DNA of 64,000 nt from Rhodopirellula islandica. GTDB taxonomy: Bacteria; Planctomycetota; Planctomycetia; Pirellulales; Pirellulaceae. Below the pieces are notes generated by a model. It was given only the letters and a program-made list of their open reading frames with translations, did no database searches and was not told the DNA's origin. Positions 1-8,177 of the stretch are shown here, in pieces. Location of the stretch: NCBI RefSeq assembly GCF_001027925.1, contig NZ_LECT01000015.1:186001-250000 (forward strand). The letters run 5' to 3'. Every line of letters begins with the position of its first letter. Positions within the stretch are counted from its first letter, which is position 1. Both the position numbers and the translations under genes were made by a program.

Positions 1-804
1 GCCTGTGCCCGCGTCGATCAAGGCGTGGCTCGATTGGTCCAGATTCTGAAAGAGGCGGACCTCTACGACAAAACCATGATCGTGTTCACAAGTGATCACG
101 GGATGGCGTTCGCCGGCGGCAAGACGACCGTGTACGAAGGTGGACTGCGCGTCCCGATGGTTGTTCGTGATCCCTACCAAGAAGAGCGTGGTGTGGAGAG
201 CGGTGCGATGATCAGCCACATCGACATCACGCCGACCCTGCTTGATTTTGCTGGTGGTTTGGACCGGAAGACCAACGCGCCGAAGAAGTTGGTTCCTGCC
301 AAGAAGCTTCGCAACGAGCTGGGCGTTTCACCGATGGACAATCACAACGGCAACAAGCCGCTGGATCATTACCACGGTCGCAGTTGGATGGATGTGTTGG
401 CCGATCCGGCGAAGGCACATCACGAAGAGATCTTTGCATCGCACACGTTCCACGAAATTCAAATGTACTACCCGATGCGAGTCATTCGGGATGGCAAGTA
501 CAAGTTGATTTGGAACATCGCTCACGGGCTGGATTATCCCTTCGCCAGTGACCTGTGGGCAGCCAGTTCGTGGCAGGCTCAGTTGGCCAAGGGCATGGAC
601 GCACCGTACGGAAAGCAAACGGTGGGCAAGTACATCCACCGACCCGAGTTTGAGCTGTTCGACATCGAGGCCGATCCCAATGAGTCGACCAACTTGGCGA
701 TCAGCAGCAGCCACACGGAGGTCTTGGAAGCTTACAAGGCGAAGCTCAAGAAGCTGCAGAAAAAGTACGACGATCCCTGGATCATGAAGTGGGATTACGA
801 GTGA
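1..804 (+). CDS. Sulfatase, C-terminal part (5' end outside window)
   Basis: The frame is open from base 1, so the start lies upstream. The visible 267 codons are the C-terminal half of an arylsulfatase-type enzyme, which hydrolyses sulfate esters, probably on algal polysaccharides. The metal-binding strand VFTSDHG is at visible residues 28-34. It is followed by the sulfate-binding Lys/Glu segment GGKTTVYEGGLRVP and the 'SHIDITPTLLDFAG' helix typical of family S1. The C-terminal subdomain with FELFDIEADPNESTNLA is also typical of planctomycete sulfatases. The catalytic Cys/Ser that becomes formylglycine lies outside the window, so activity class cannot be judged. Confidence 0.93.
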   Translation, partial: ACARVDQGVARLVQILKEADLYDKTMIVFTSDHGMAFAGGKTTVYEGGLRVPMVVRDPYQEERGVESGAMISHIDITPTLLDFAGGLDRKTNAPKKLVPAKKLRNELGVSPMDNHNGNKPLDHYHGRSWMDVLADPAKAHHEEIFASHTFHEIQMYYPMRVIRDGKYKLIWNIAHGLDYPFASDLWAASSWQAQLAKGMDAPYGKQTVGKYIHRPEFELFDIEADPNESTNLAISSSHTEVLEAYKAKLKKLQKKYDDPWIMKWDYE

Positions 805-1272
805 TCCCGTTTGGTTTGTGCGGCGGGTCAACGAGCGTTTGAGACCGTCGCTCAATTCGTTCAGCCGGCCTGCCGCGGGGCATCCCAACGTGGGCCAATC
901 TGGAGGGCCAGCGGGGTTCCGGCGTTTGGTTCACACGCGATGTTTCATCGGATATTTGATATCCGGTGATGGTTGGTGTGGATTGAGCAAAGATGCCGTG
1001 AAGCATGGCCCCTTTTGACTCGCCGTCCTCTTTCTGCGATTCCCAACGCTCCGCCGCGTTCATACGATCGGAAGCCGTACAACTCCGCCTTTCTTACTTC
1101 TTGGTGTTGAGCGGGTAGGCAGGAGTCTATCGGCAAAACCTCACGTAGGCGAGTCTCTCGGAGACTCGCAAATGGCAACGTCTTGGGGGACGCTGCTACG
1201 TGGTGAGGCCCAAGCGGCTAGCGGGGCTTTGTCCAATCATTCCTGCTTAGCGTCTGAGTTAAGGGGCCAACA
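805..1272. other. Intergenic region, no gene seen
   Basis: This is 468 bases between the sulfatase and the DUF1559 gene. I see no convincing coding frame. The only structure is the palindromic element listed at 1139-1208. Confidence 0.6.
1139..1208. repeat. Short palindromic element
   Basis: The outer arms read CCTCACGTA and TACGTGGTGAGG (imperfect inverted repeat). Inside them is a perfect hairpin, GCGAGTCTC-TCG-GAGACTCGC. It is probably a REP-like intergenic element; no coding potential. Confidence 0.5.
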
Positions 1273-2211
1273 ATGCGTCAAGGCAGAAGAAACGGGTTCA
1301 CACTTCTCGAACTGATGGTGACTTTGGCTTGCGTGGCGGTGGCCATTTCGCTTCTTGCGTCAGCCATTCTCGCCGTGAGAGGTTCCGCACGAAAAGTCAC
1401 CTGTGCGAACCGGCTTCGTCAGGTGGGGCTGGCCATGCTGAACTACGAGTCGGTTCACCGATGCTATCCGAGGGGCAATGGAAACGGGTTTTCATTTCAG
1501 GTCCGTCTGCTTCCTTTTTTGGAAGAGACCGATCGCTATGATTCCATCGACATGAGTATCCGTCCTTACGATCAATTGAACTCTTCTTGGCAACTGCCTC
1601 CTCCGGTCGTGTACCAGTGCCCCTCCGATTCATTTCACTCGACAACGGAGGGACGCGAAAGCATCAATTACGTTGGCATTAGCGGCGGGACGCCAACACC
1701 CAATTACAACGGTGTGATCTACAGCGGTTCTGTTCGCAACGGCTTTGCCGTCACGGCCGCTAGCATCACCGATGGGCTCAGCAACCCCTTGGCAATCACC
1801 GAGTCACTCGCGTACAGGAGTTTTCCCGGTGAGCCCAACCGTTTCGACGGCAGGACTGCGTCAACCACGCGGCGCTATGAAATCCCAGAAGAGTTGGATG
1901 CGTTTCAAGAAGAGTGCTTTGGCAGTTCTGAGTCCTCAGGCCTCGCTTCGTATGGTCTGGGTGGCGTGTGGTATGAGGCATCGTTGGGAGTCTCTTGTTT
2001 GATTGCGATCTTTCCCAAGCAACCTCGAAATTGCAAGAATGGAACATCGTACAACAACGCATTGTTTGCCCCGAGTAGTGTGCACGGTGACCTGGTCCAT
2101 TGCGTGGATGCGGCCGGCGCAGTTCGCGTGATCAATCAATCCATCGACACGCAACTCTGGCAGGCATTGGGGACGCGAGATGGTTCCGAGGTCATCCAGG
2201 CCGACTTTTAG
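1273..2211 (+). CDS. DUF1559 domain protein with prepilin-like N-terminus
   Basis: 312 residues. Residues 8-16 read GFTLLELMV, a type IV prepilin / pseudopilin cleavage site with Glu at position +5, followed by one hydrophobic helix to about residue 33. The 'CANRLRQVGLAMLNYES' segment after it and the C-terminal 'DGSEVI' end are hallmarks of the DUF1559 (SBP_bac_10-like) family, which is hugely expanded in Planctomycetota. These proteins are thought to be exported through a type II secretion or pilus-like machine. Their role is unknown. It stands alone, with a repeat element directly downstream. Confidence 0.93.
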   Translation: MRQGRRNGFTLLELMVTLACVAVAISLLASAILAVRGSARKVTCANRLRQVGLAMLNYESVHRCYPRGNGNGFSFQVRLLPFLEETDRYDSIDMSIRPYDQLNSSWQLPPPVVYQCPSDSFHSTTEGRESINYVGISGGTPTPNYNGVIYSGSVRNGFAVTAASITDGLSNPLAITESLAYRSFPGEPNRFDGRTASTTRRYEIPEELDAFQEECFGSSESSGLASYGLGGVWYEASLGVSCLIAIFPKQPRNCKNGTSYNNALFAPSSVHGDLVHCVDAAGAVRVINQSIDTQLWQALGTRDGSEVIQADF

Positions 2212-2241
2212 AGACGGTGGGCAGGATGATTGGAGTGCAGT

Positions 2242-2597
2242 CCGAATTCTCGGCGAATCCGGCGACCTCAGAGTCGAACCGTTGTCCTCAACTGTTTGCG
2301 TGCTGGCGTCGAATCGTCGAAGCACTCAACGCGATTGCGATCAAAATTGACGCAGAGGCGGGGAGACGCGAAGGCGGAGAGGGGCCGCCGTTGTTCAAAA
2401 CCGCCCTGGAATGCCCGAGCGATCGATCCAGCCGAAACGCGTTCTTCTTCGAGCGACCCCATGCGTCTCTGCGGCTTGGCGTCTCTGCGTCAGAAAAAGA
2501 TCCTGACTCCCGCGTTTCAGTTGCTGTCCGAATTCTTGGCGAATCCGGCTACCGTTTGTGCCTGTCCGAATTCTCGGCGAATCCGGCTACCTCGGAG
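2242..2597 (-). repeat. Inverted copy of the ~270-bp repeat, with an extra end motif
   Basis: This region is the reverse complement of the units arrayed at 6895-7990. On the + strand it has the end motif CCGAATTCTcGGCGAATCC, then the segment ending GTTGTCCTCAACTGTTTGCG, the 'gacgcagaggcggggagacg' core and the 'gcgttcttcttcgagc' stretch. It closes with the same end motif near 2531-2554. A further end motif follows at about 2571-2597. Open frames across it are shadows of the repeat and not genes. Confidence 0.85.
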
Positions 2598-2645
2598 GGA
2601 AATTTGGCACGCAGGCCGCTCGCCCACGCTGGGGCCAAAAAGAAG

Positions 2646-2718
2646 TGAGAGTGCTGGGACTCGAACCCAGGACCATTCGATTAAAAGTCGAATGCTCTGC
2701 CAACTGAGCTACACTCTC
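2646..2718 (-). tRNA. trnK: tRNA-Lys (anticodon UUU)
   Basis: 73 nt on the minus strand with a full cloverleaf. The acceptor stem GAGAGTG/CACTCTC is perfect. The D arm is GCTC...GAGC, the anticodon arm TTCGA-CTTTTAA-TCGAA carries TTT, and the T arm is CTGGG-TTCGAGT-CCCAG. The discriminator is A. CCA is not encoded. Confidence 0.97.
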
Positions 2719-2844
2719 GACCGACGACGAATCGTCGGTTTGAACTGAACCGAAACGGTGGAGCGAGATTCACCAACATTCCAGAGCGAATGCCAGAAAA
2801 AAAAGCTGCCAATTGCAGAAGCAATCCGGCCGACCGAGTTCAAG

Positions 2845-2933
2845 CGGAGCGGACAGGATTCGAACCTGCGGAACCAGTTTCCCGGTTCACCGATTTAGCA
2901 AACCGGCGCTTTCGACCACTCAGCCACCGCTCC
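2845..2933 (-). tRNA. trnS: tRNA-Ser (anticodon GCU)
   Basis: 89 nt on the minus strand, a class II tRNA with a long variable arm. The acceptor stem is GGAGCGG/CCGCTCC with discriminator G, as expected for serine. The anticodon loop is TTGCTAA, flanked by CCGGT/ATCGG. The variable arm contains ACCGGGAAACTGGT and the T arm GCAGG-TTCGAAT-CCTGT. It lies about 130 bp from tRNA-Lys in the same orientation, so co-transcription is possible. Confidence 0.97.
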
Positions 2934-3325
2934 TGGTGGAAACGTGCTCACGAGACGTTGCCGCCGCGTGACGTGTTTCGGTCAGGCGGGATTGTGCTTC
3001 ATTCCGCTTTCCGCTGCAACCCTTTCTGGCCTCTGATAGGCGGACACAGAGAACTTTTTCTGGGTTCGGATCCCTTCCGAATGTTGCAATCGACTCAGTC
3101 ACCGCAATTGGAACCAAAACGGGGCTTGCTCGCCCCCTCGATCGAACCCCGCGAGCCCGGCCACCCATGTCTTTCGTTGCATTACACTGGACCATCTCAC
3201 GGCGGTACATCCAATCGATGTTTTCGCCCAGGGACCCATCGGATCCGAAGATCGAATCCGTTCGGCCAATGGTTTATTTGAATCGACGAGTTTCCCCACC
3301 CCTTCCCCACCTGATTTTCACCAAC
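2934..3325. other. Intergenic region, no gene seen
   Basis: 392 bases between tRNA-Ser and the secreted LamG-like gene. It should contain the divergent promoters of both, but I could not pick a convincing -35/-10 pair. Open frames that read through here into the next gene lack sensible N-termini. Confidence 0.5.
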
Positions 3326-4012
3326 ATGCGACCTCTTTTTGTCAATGTCTTGTCGGCCGCTTTGGCGGCATCCACCCTCTCCGCGTATTCCCCGCTTGTG
3401 TCGGCCGAGGACGCTCGTCCGGCAAAAGTCGTTTTCCAAGACGACTTTGAAGATGGCGACGATCGATGGGAATTCCTGGATCCCAAGACTTGGAAACTCA
3501 ATTCACCCACCGGCGAATCCAAGAACGGATCGATCGAGATCACGGATCGAAAATCCGAGTACGCGCCTCCGACTCGAAGTCCTGGTCACGTGGCCTTGGT
3601 CAAAGACTTGGAAGTTGGCAGTTGCGAGATTCAATTTCGTGTCCGCAGCACGCTGGACACCGGCAATCACCGAGATTGCTGCGTGTTCTTTGGGTACCAG
3701 GACTCCTCGCATTTTTACTACGTTCACTTGGGTGCGAAGCCTGACCCGCACAGCGGTCAAATCATGATCGTCAAGGAAGCCCCGCGATTGGCGCTGACGA
3801 AGAACGAAAAACTGACGCCCTGGGACAACGACTGGCACAACGTGTTGGTTCGCCGGGATGTTGAGAGCGGCAAGATCGAGGTGTTCTTTGACGACATGGA
3901 AACGCCTCACATGAGCGTTGTCGACAAAACGTTCGGAGCCGGTCGCATCGGGCTGGGCTCGTTCGATGACTTGAACGAGTTCGATGATGTGGTTGTCCGT
4001 GAAATGGACTGA
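3326..4012 (+). CDS. Secreted LamG/DUF1080-like protein
   Basis: 228 residues. I chose the ATG at 3326 because it gives a clean signal peptide (MRPLFVNVLSAALAASTLSA...SAEDA); longer in-frame starts add a non-hydrophobic extension. The mature part begins FQDDFEDGDDRWEFLD. Its alternating strands (HVALVKDLEVGSCEIQFRVR, HFYYVHLG, WHNVLVRRD) are typical of the concanavalin-like jelly roll of DUF1080 (3-keto-disaccharide hydrolase) and LamG proteins. It probably binds or cleaves carbohydrate outside the cytoplasm. The assignment to this fold is by pattern only. Confidence 0.8.
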   Translation: MRPLFVNVLSAALAASTLSAYSPLVSAEDARPAKVVFQDDFEDGDDRWEFLDPKTWKLNSPTGESKNGSIEITDRKSEYAPPTRSPGHVALVKDLEVGSCEIQFRVRSTLDTGNHRDCCVFFGYQDSSHFYYVHLGAKPDPHSGQIMIVKEAPRLALTKNEKLTPWDNDWHNVLVRRDVESGKIEVFFDDMETPHMSVVDKTFGAGRIGLGSFDDLNEFDDVVVREMD

Positions 4013-4072
4013 CGATTTTGATGACGGATCTCGCGTTGGGCTGGGGGAGTTGGATGCATGAGTTCATGCTCG

Positions 4073-4113
4073 GCCCTCCCCTCCCTTCGCTCGACCCTCC
4101 CTGCGGGAGGGTG
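4073..4113. repeat. ACCCTCCC / GGGAGGGT palindromic element
   Basis: The sequence has repeated CCCTCCC blocks, 'ttcgctcg', then ACCCTCCC-tgc-GGGAGGGT. The same arrangement recurs at 43400-43450. The hairpin follows the stop of the previous gene and could also act as a weak stem, but there is no T-run. Confidence 0.55.
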
Positions 4114-4178
4114 AAGTTTTGGAGGTTCCGAATCAACAAGGATAACGAGAAGCCACTCCATTCGACCACAGGAACAGC

Positions 4179-5075
4179 ATGAGCACGGACGAAGATTCAA
4201 CCAACGAAACGCATTGGGATCTCGATCCGAAGTTTGACTTCGTCGACGCCCATCGCCTGCCTTTTTCGAGTGACAAAGTGTCGCTGAAAAAGATCGACAC
4301 GGAGTGTTCTGGGCCGTTCGAAGGCAAGGCTCACGGTCGAGCGTTCACGCATCAAGCGAACATCGAAATTCGTGATTTGCAGTACCGGATGTACACGGAG
4401 GGCAAGCAGTCGTTGCTGGTTGTTCTGCAGGCTCCTGACGCAGCCGGCAAAGATGGGCTGATCCGCAAGGTGCTTGGCCAGATGAACCCGCAAGGGTGCC
4501 GGACGTACCCGTTCAAGGTTCCGTCTTCAGAAGAGCGGGCGCACGATTTTTTGTGGCGAATTCACAAGGCGACCCCTGCGGCGGGCAAGGTTTCGATTTT
4601 CAATCGCTCGCACTACGAAGATGTGTTGGTCGTGCGTGTGGAGGATCTGGTGCCGAAGTCGGTTTGGAAAGAACGCTACGAGATCATCAACAACTTTGAG
4701 AAGATGCTCGCCCATCGTGGCACTCGGATTTTGAAGTTTTACCTGCACATCAGTCCGCGAGAACAACTCGAACGATTCAAAAAACGCTTGGACGATCCAA
4801 CCAAGCACTGGAAGCTGAACGCGGGGGATTACGAAGCCCGCGACAATTGGGCGGCGTACCGCGAGGCGTACGAGGACGCGATGGAAAAATGCCACTCGAA
4901 AATCGCTCCTTGGCACGTGATCCCCGCGGACAAGAAGTGGTACCGAGATGCGTCGGTTGCCGCGATTGTTCGCGAAACGCTGCGTGACATGGACCCGCAG
5001 TTGCCAAAAGTGGACGTGGATTTGGACCACATTCGGCAGCTCTATGAACGCGAATTGGCCGAGATGACGGAGTGA
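4179..5075 (+). CDS. ppk2: PPK2-family polyphosphate kinase
   Basis: 298 residues, a single PPK2 domain. This family transfers phosphate between polyphosphate and nucleotides (AMP/ADP/GDP) in the cytoplasm. Walker A is APDAAGKDG at residues 85-93 and the Walker B region is IFNRSHYEDVLVVRV at 140-154. The lid is rich in Arg/Lys (KKRLDDPTKHWK). The stretch 'NPQGCRTYPFKVPSSEE...HDFLWRIHK' matches the PPK2 class III-like group (TIGR03709 type). AGGAA lies just before the ATG. The first 45 residues are variable. Donor and acceptor preference cannot be read from sequence alone. Confidence 0.93.
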   Translation: MSTDEDSTNETHWDLDPKFDFVDAHRLPFSSDKVSLKKIDTECSGPFEGKAHGRAFTHQANIEIRDLQYRMYTEGKQSLLVVLQAPDAAGKDGLIRKVLGQMNPQGCRTYPFKVPSSEERAHDFLWRIHKATPAAGKVSIFNRSHYEDVLVVRVEDLVPKSVWKERYEIINNFEKMLAHRGTRILKFYLHISPREQLERFKKRLDDPTKHWKLNAGDYEARDNWAAYREAYEDAMEKCHSKIAPWHVIPADKKWYRDASVAAIVRETLRDMDPQLPKVDVDLDHIRQLYERELAEMTE

Positions 5076-5186
5076 TCCGGCATGGTTTCTTGCGGTTTCT
5101 CTAACAGGGTGGCTTGTCAGACCCGGTTTCGTCTGAAAACTCACTGTTTCTTGGCTCACTCTTTTCTCGACTGATTGCTTTCGTAC

Positions 5187-6323
5187 ATGAAAATTCGCCG
5201 CAACCCGACTCGCCCGGTCACCATCGGATCGATCACGATCGGAGACGGTCACCCGATCGCTGTTCAAAGCATGACGGCGACGAAGACTCAAAACATCGAT
5301 GCGACGGTCGAACAAGCCGAAGCCTTGCACGCTCGTGGAGCGGGCGTCGTCCGGATCGCGGTCGACAGTGACAAGGACGCGGAAGCGTTGGCGGAGATTC
5401 GCAAGCAAACGAAGGCGAACTTGGCCGTCGATTTGCAGGAGAATTTTCGACTGGCTGAAAAGGTCGCGCCGCACGTTGACAAGATTCGGTACAACCCCGG
5501 CCACCTGTATCACCACGCTCGCGAGTTGACCTGGCAGGAAAAGGTTCGCTATCTGATCGACATCGCCGGCAGCAACCACTGCGCGGTGCGGATCGGTGTG
5601 AACTGCGGCAGCGTCGATCCGGCGAAGAAGGGAAAGTACGACCACGACGATTCGATCACACCGATGCTGGAATCTGCACTGGAACACTGTGAACTGGTCG
5701 ACTCGTTGGGATTTCATAACTTTGTCGTGTCTCTGAAGGACAGTGACCCGTCCAAGGTCGTCCAGGTGAACACGTTGTTTGCTGAGAAACGCCCGGACGT
5801 GGCGCTGCACTTGGGCGTGACAGAAGCCGGCATGCCGCCGGACGGAATCATCAAAACGCGGATCGCGTTTGAGCAATTGATCGGCAAAGGCATTGGCGAC
5901 ACCGTTCGCGTTTCGCTGACGTTGCCGAACCCTCGCAAACCCGAAGAAATCGATGCGGGCAAGCAGATCGTCGACGACATTCATGCGGGCCGCGTTCGCA
6001 GCGTGGTCAAGTTCGACGATTCGAAGCTGAACATCATCAGTTGCCCGAGTTGTTCACGCGTGGAGAACGAGGCGTTCATCGATTTGGCTGCCAAGGTCAA
6101 GGAAATGACAGCATTTGCCCAAGATTATGCGATCACGATCGCTGTGATGGGATGCCGCGTGAACGGGCCCGGCGAAACCGATGACGCGGACCTCGGGTTG
6201 TGGTGCGGGCCTGCAAAAGTCAATCTAAAGCGTGGCCCGGAAGCTCTCGGTGCCTTTGGGTACGACGAGATCCTGCCTAAGTTGAAGCAGGAACTCGACG
6301 ACCTGATCGCCGCCAAGCAATAG
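5187..6323 (+). CDS. ispG: 4-hydroxy-3-methylbut-2-enyl-diphosphate synthase (IspG/GcpE)
   Basis: 378 residues. IspG is the penultimate enzyme of the MEP isoprenoid pathway. It reductively converts MEcPP to HMBPP using a 4Fe-4S cluster. The N-terminal TIM-barrel part begins '[22 protein letters not shown]'. The cluster ligands are Cys286 and Cys289 (ISCPSCSR) and Cys323 ([10 protein letters not shown]), with Glu330 as the usual fourth ligand. The length fits the short bacterial form without the plant-type insert. I chose ATG 5187; an in-frame TTG at 5175 would add four residues. Confidence 0.97.
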   Translation: MKIRRNPTRPVTIGSITIGDGHPIAVQSMTATKTQNIDATVEQAEALHARGAGVVRIAVDSDKDAEALAEIRKQTKANLAVDLQENFRLAEKVAPHVDKIRYNPGHLYHHARELTWQEKVRYLIDIAGSNHCAVRIGVNCGSVDPAKKGKYDHDDSITPMLESALEHCELVDSLGFHNFVVSLKDSDPSKVVQVNTLFAEKRPDVALHLGVTEAGMPPDGIIKTRIAFEQLIGKGIGDTVRVSLTLPNPRKPEEIDAGKQIVDDIHAGRVRSVVKFDDSKLNIISCPSCSRVENEAFIDLAAKVKEMTAFAQDYAITIAVMGCRVNGPGETDDADLGLWCGPAKVNLKRGPEALGAFGYDEILPKLKQELDDLIAAKQ

Positions 6324-6358
6324 GTTTCTGTCTTCGCTTGGTTTTCGGGACCAATTTG

Positions 6359-6446
6359 TAGCGGAAGTCGTCAAGACTTTCGGCGAACCACCATGCAACT
6401 CGAAACTCTTGACGAGTTTCGCTACTCGAGGGACGAGTTTCGCTAC
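6359..6446. repeat. GTAGCGG...GTCAAGA palindromic element
   Basis: The left arm GTAGCGGAAGTCGTCAAGAC (from 6359) faces the right arm CTTGACGAGTTTCGCTAC ending at 6424. A second partial right arm (GACGAGTTTCGCTAC) ends at 6446. A relative lies at 58522-58583. Confidence 0.7.
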
Positions 6447-6519
6447 CCGAGGAATGAGTTGCAGTGGCGTTCCTTTTGGAATGCTTTTCAATCCACCTAG
6501 TTCTCTGATTTAGATTCAC

Positions 6520-6861
6520 ATGGCCAGCGACGAACTTTACGAACGATACAACGAAGTCGAAAAAATCATCGACGAGGAAAAATTCGAAGAAGCCATCGCG
6601 GGTTTGAAGCCGTTGGTGGAAGAGGACGAAACGTTTGTGATCGCTCACTTAGCGCTCGCTCGTGTTTACACGAAAACGGGCCAGCACGAAGAAGCGATCG
6701 AGCACGGCAAGAAGGCTTGCGAGTTGGAGCCCGACGACGCGTTCAACTTCACCGCCATGAGCGTCACGTACCAACGGGCTTGGGCGGGAACGCAGAACCA
6801 GGCCTACATCGCTGCTGCCGAAGACGCGATGGCTCGAGCCCAACAGCTCAACGCGATGTAG
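6520..6861 (+). CDS. Small TPR protein
   Basis: 113 residues with two to three tetratricopeptide-like helix pairs. 'DELYERYNEVEKIIDEEKFEEAIAG' and 'FVIAHLALARVYTKTGQHEEAIEHGKKACELEPDDAFNFTAMSVTY' carry the spacing of small and large residues of TPRs. No signal peptide. It is likely a cytoplasmic protein-protein adaptor; partner unknown. It lies directly upstream of the repeat array. Confidence 0.85.
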   Translation: MASDELYERYNEVEKIIDEEKFEEAIAGLKPLVEEDETFVIAHLALARVYTKTGQHEEAIEHGKKACELEPDDAFNFTAMSVTYQRAWAGTQNQAYIAAAEDAMARAQQLNAM

Positions 6862-6894
6862 GCAGACCTGTCGCCGGATTCGCTCTTCAATCTA

Positions 6895-7990
6895 GTAGCC
6901 GGATTCGCCCAGAATTCGGTCGTGAAGAATCGCGACGCGTCAGGAATCGTTTTGACGCAGAGACGCCAGGGCGCAGAGACGCACGGGATCGCCCGAGGAA
7001 GAACGCGTTTCGGCGGATTCGATCGCTCGGGCATCGAAAGAGTGTTCTGAACAACGGCGAGCCTCTGCGCCTCCGCGTCTCCCCGCCTCTGCGTCAATTT
7101 TGTTCTCAGCCGCGTTGAGCGTTTCGGTGATCTGACGCCAGCACGCAAACAGTTGAGGACAACGGTTCTACTCTGGTAGCCGGATTCGCCAAGAATTCGG
7201 TCGTGAGGGAACGTCGGGCGTCAGGATTTGTTTCGACGCAGAGACGCCAGGGCGCAGAGACGCATGGGATCGCTGGAGGAAGAACGCGTTTCGGCGGATT
7301 CAATCGTTCGGGCATCGAAAGAGTGTTTTGAACAATGGCGAGCCTCTGCGCCTCTGCGTCAAAGTTTGCTCTGAATCGCGTTGAGCGTTTTGGTGCTCTG
7401 ACGCCAGCTCGCGAACAGTTGAGGACAACGGTTCTACTCTGGTAGCCGGATTCACCAAGAATTCGGTCGTGAGGGAAAGCTGGGCGACAGGAATTGTTTT
7501 GACGCGGAGACGCCAGGGCGCGGAGACGCACGGGATCGCCCGAGAGAGAACGCGTTTCGGCGGATTCGATCGCTCGGAAGATCGAAATTGTGTTTTGGAC
7601 AATGGGCGAGCCTCCGCGTCTCCCCGCCTCTGCGTCAAAGTTTGTTCTCAGCCGCGTTGAGCGTTTCGGTGCTCTGATGCCAGCACGCGAACAGTTGAGG
7701 AGAACGGTTCCACTCTAAGGTAGCCGGATTCGCCGAGAATTCGGTCGTGAGGGAACGTCGGGCGTCAGGATTTGTTTCGACGCAGAGACGCCAGGGCGCG
7801 GAGACGCATGGGATCGCTCGAGGAAGAACGCGTTTCGGCGGATTTGATCGCCTGGAAATTCCAAGTTGGTTTTGAACAACGGCGAGCCTCTGCGCCTCCG
7901 CGTCTCCCCGCCTCTGCGTCAAAAAGTTTGTTCTCAATCGCGTTGAGCGTTTCGGCGAGCGTTCGCCAGTGACGCACCAGCGATTCTGCG
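6895..7990 (+). repeat. Tandem array of four ~270-bp repeat units
   Basis: Units start at 6895, 7176, 7442 and 7720 with GTAGCCGGATTCGCC or a one-base variant, directly followed by AGAATTCGG. Unit lengths are 281, 266, 278 and about 270 bp. Each has the order end motif, 'cgacgcagagacgccagggcgc', 'gaagaacgcgtttcggcgga', 'gcgagcctctgcgcct', 'cgcgttgagcgttt' and 'gaacagttgagga'. The 'gacgcagagac' and 'cctctgcgtc' blocks inside a unit are inverted relative to each other, so each can fold. The fourth unit decays into short (gattctgc)n and (gtttctgc)n runs at 7981-8020. No transposase, and no spacers of CRISPR type. Confidence 0.9.
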
Positions 7991-8177
7991 ATTCTGCGAT
8001 TCTGCGTTTCTGCGTTTCTGCGGCTCAACCGTCACGACCGTTGCAAGCTGACCGGCCGAAGACGGAGTGCGTTGGATTCCGATGCTCGTTGCGTGCACGC
8101 GGGCTTGGCGGAGCAACAAATTCACAGACGAACCTGTTGAATTTGATTGCTTCCGATTTTTGCTGAGCGTTTGAGCC
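7991..8177. other. Short simple-repeat region upstream of reductase
   Basis: It holds the degenerate octamer run GATTCTGC/GTTTCTGC, then about 150 bases with no clear feature before the GTG start of the reductase gene. Confidence 0.5.

Noticed and set aside
4527-5984. 485-codon minus-strand frame
   Set aside because: It is antisense to ppk2 and ispG, with Val/Arg/His-rich shadow composition and no family motif.
7300-7937. Several Arg-rich frames of 85-141 codons inside the repeat array
   Set aside because: They recur with every repeat copy, on both strands, and encode only the TQRRGDAE-type pseudo-protein of the repeat.
6895-7990. CRISPR-like array
   Set aside because: The four units are ~270 bp long and contiguous, with no short repeats separated by unique spacers and no cas genes.
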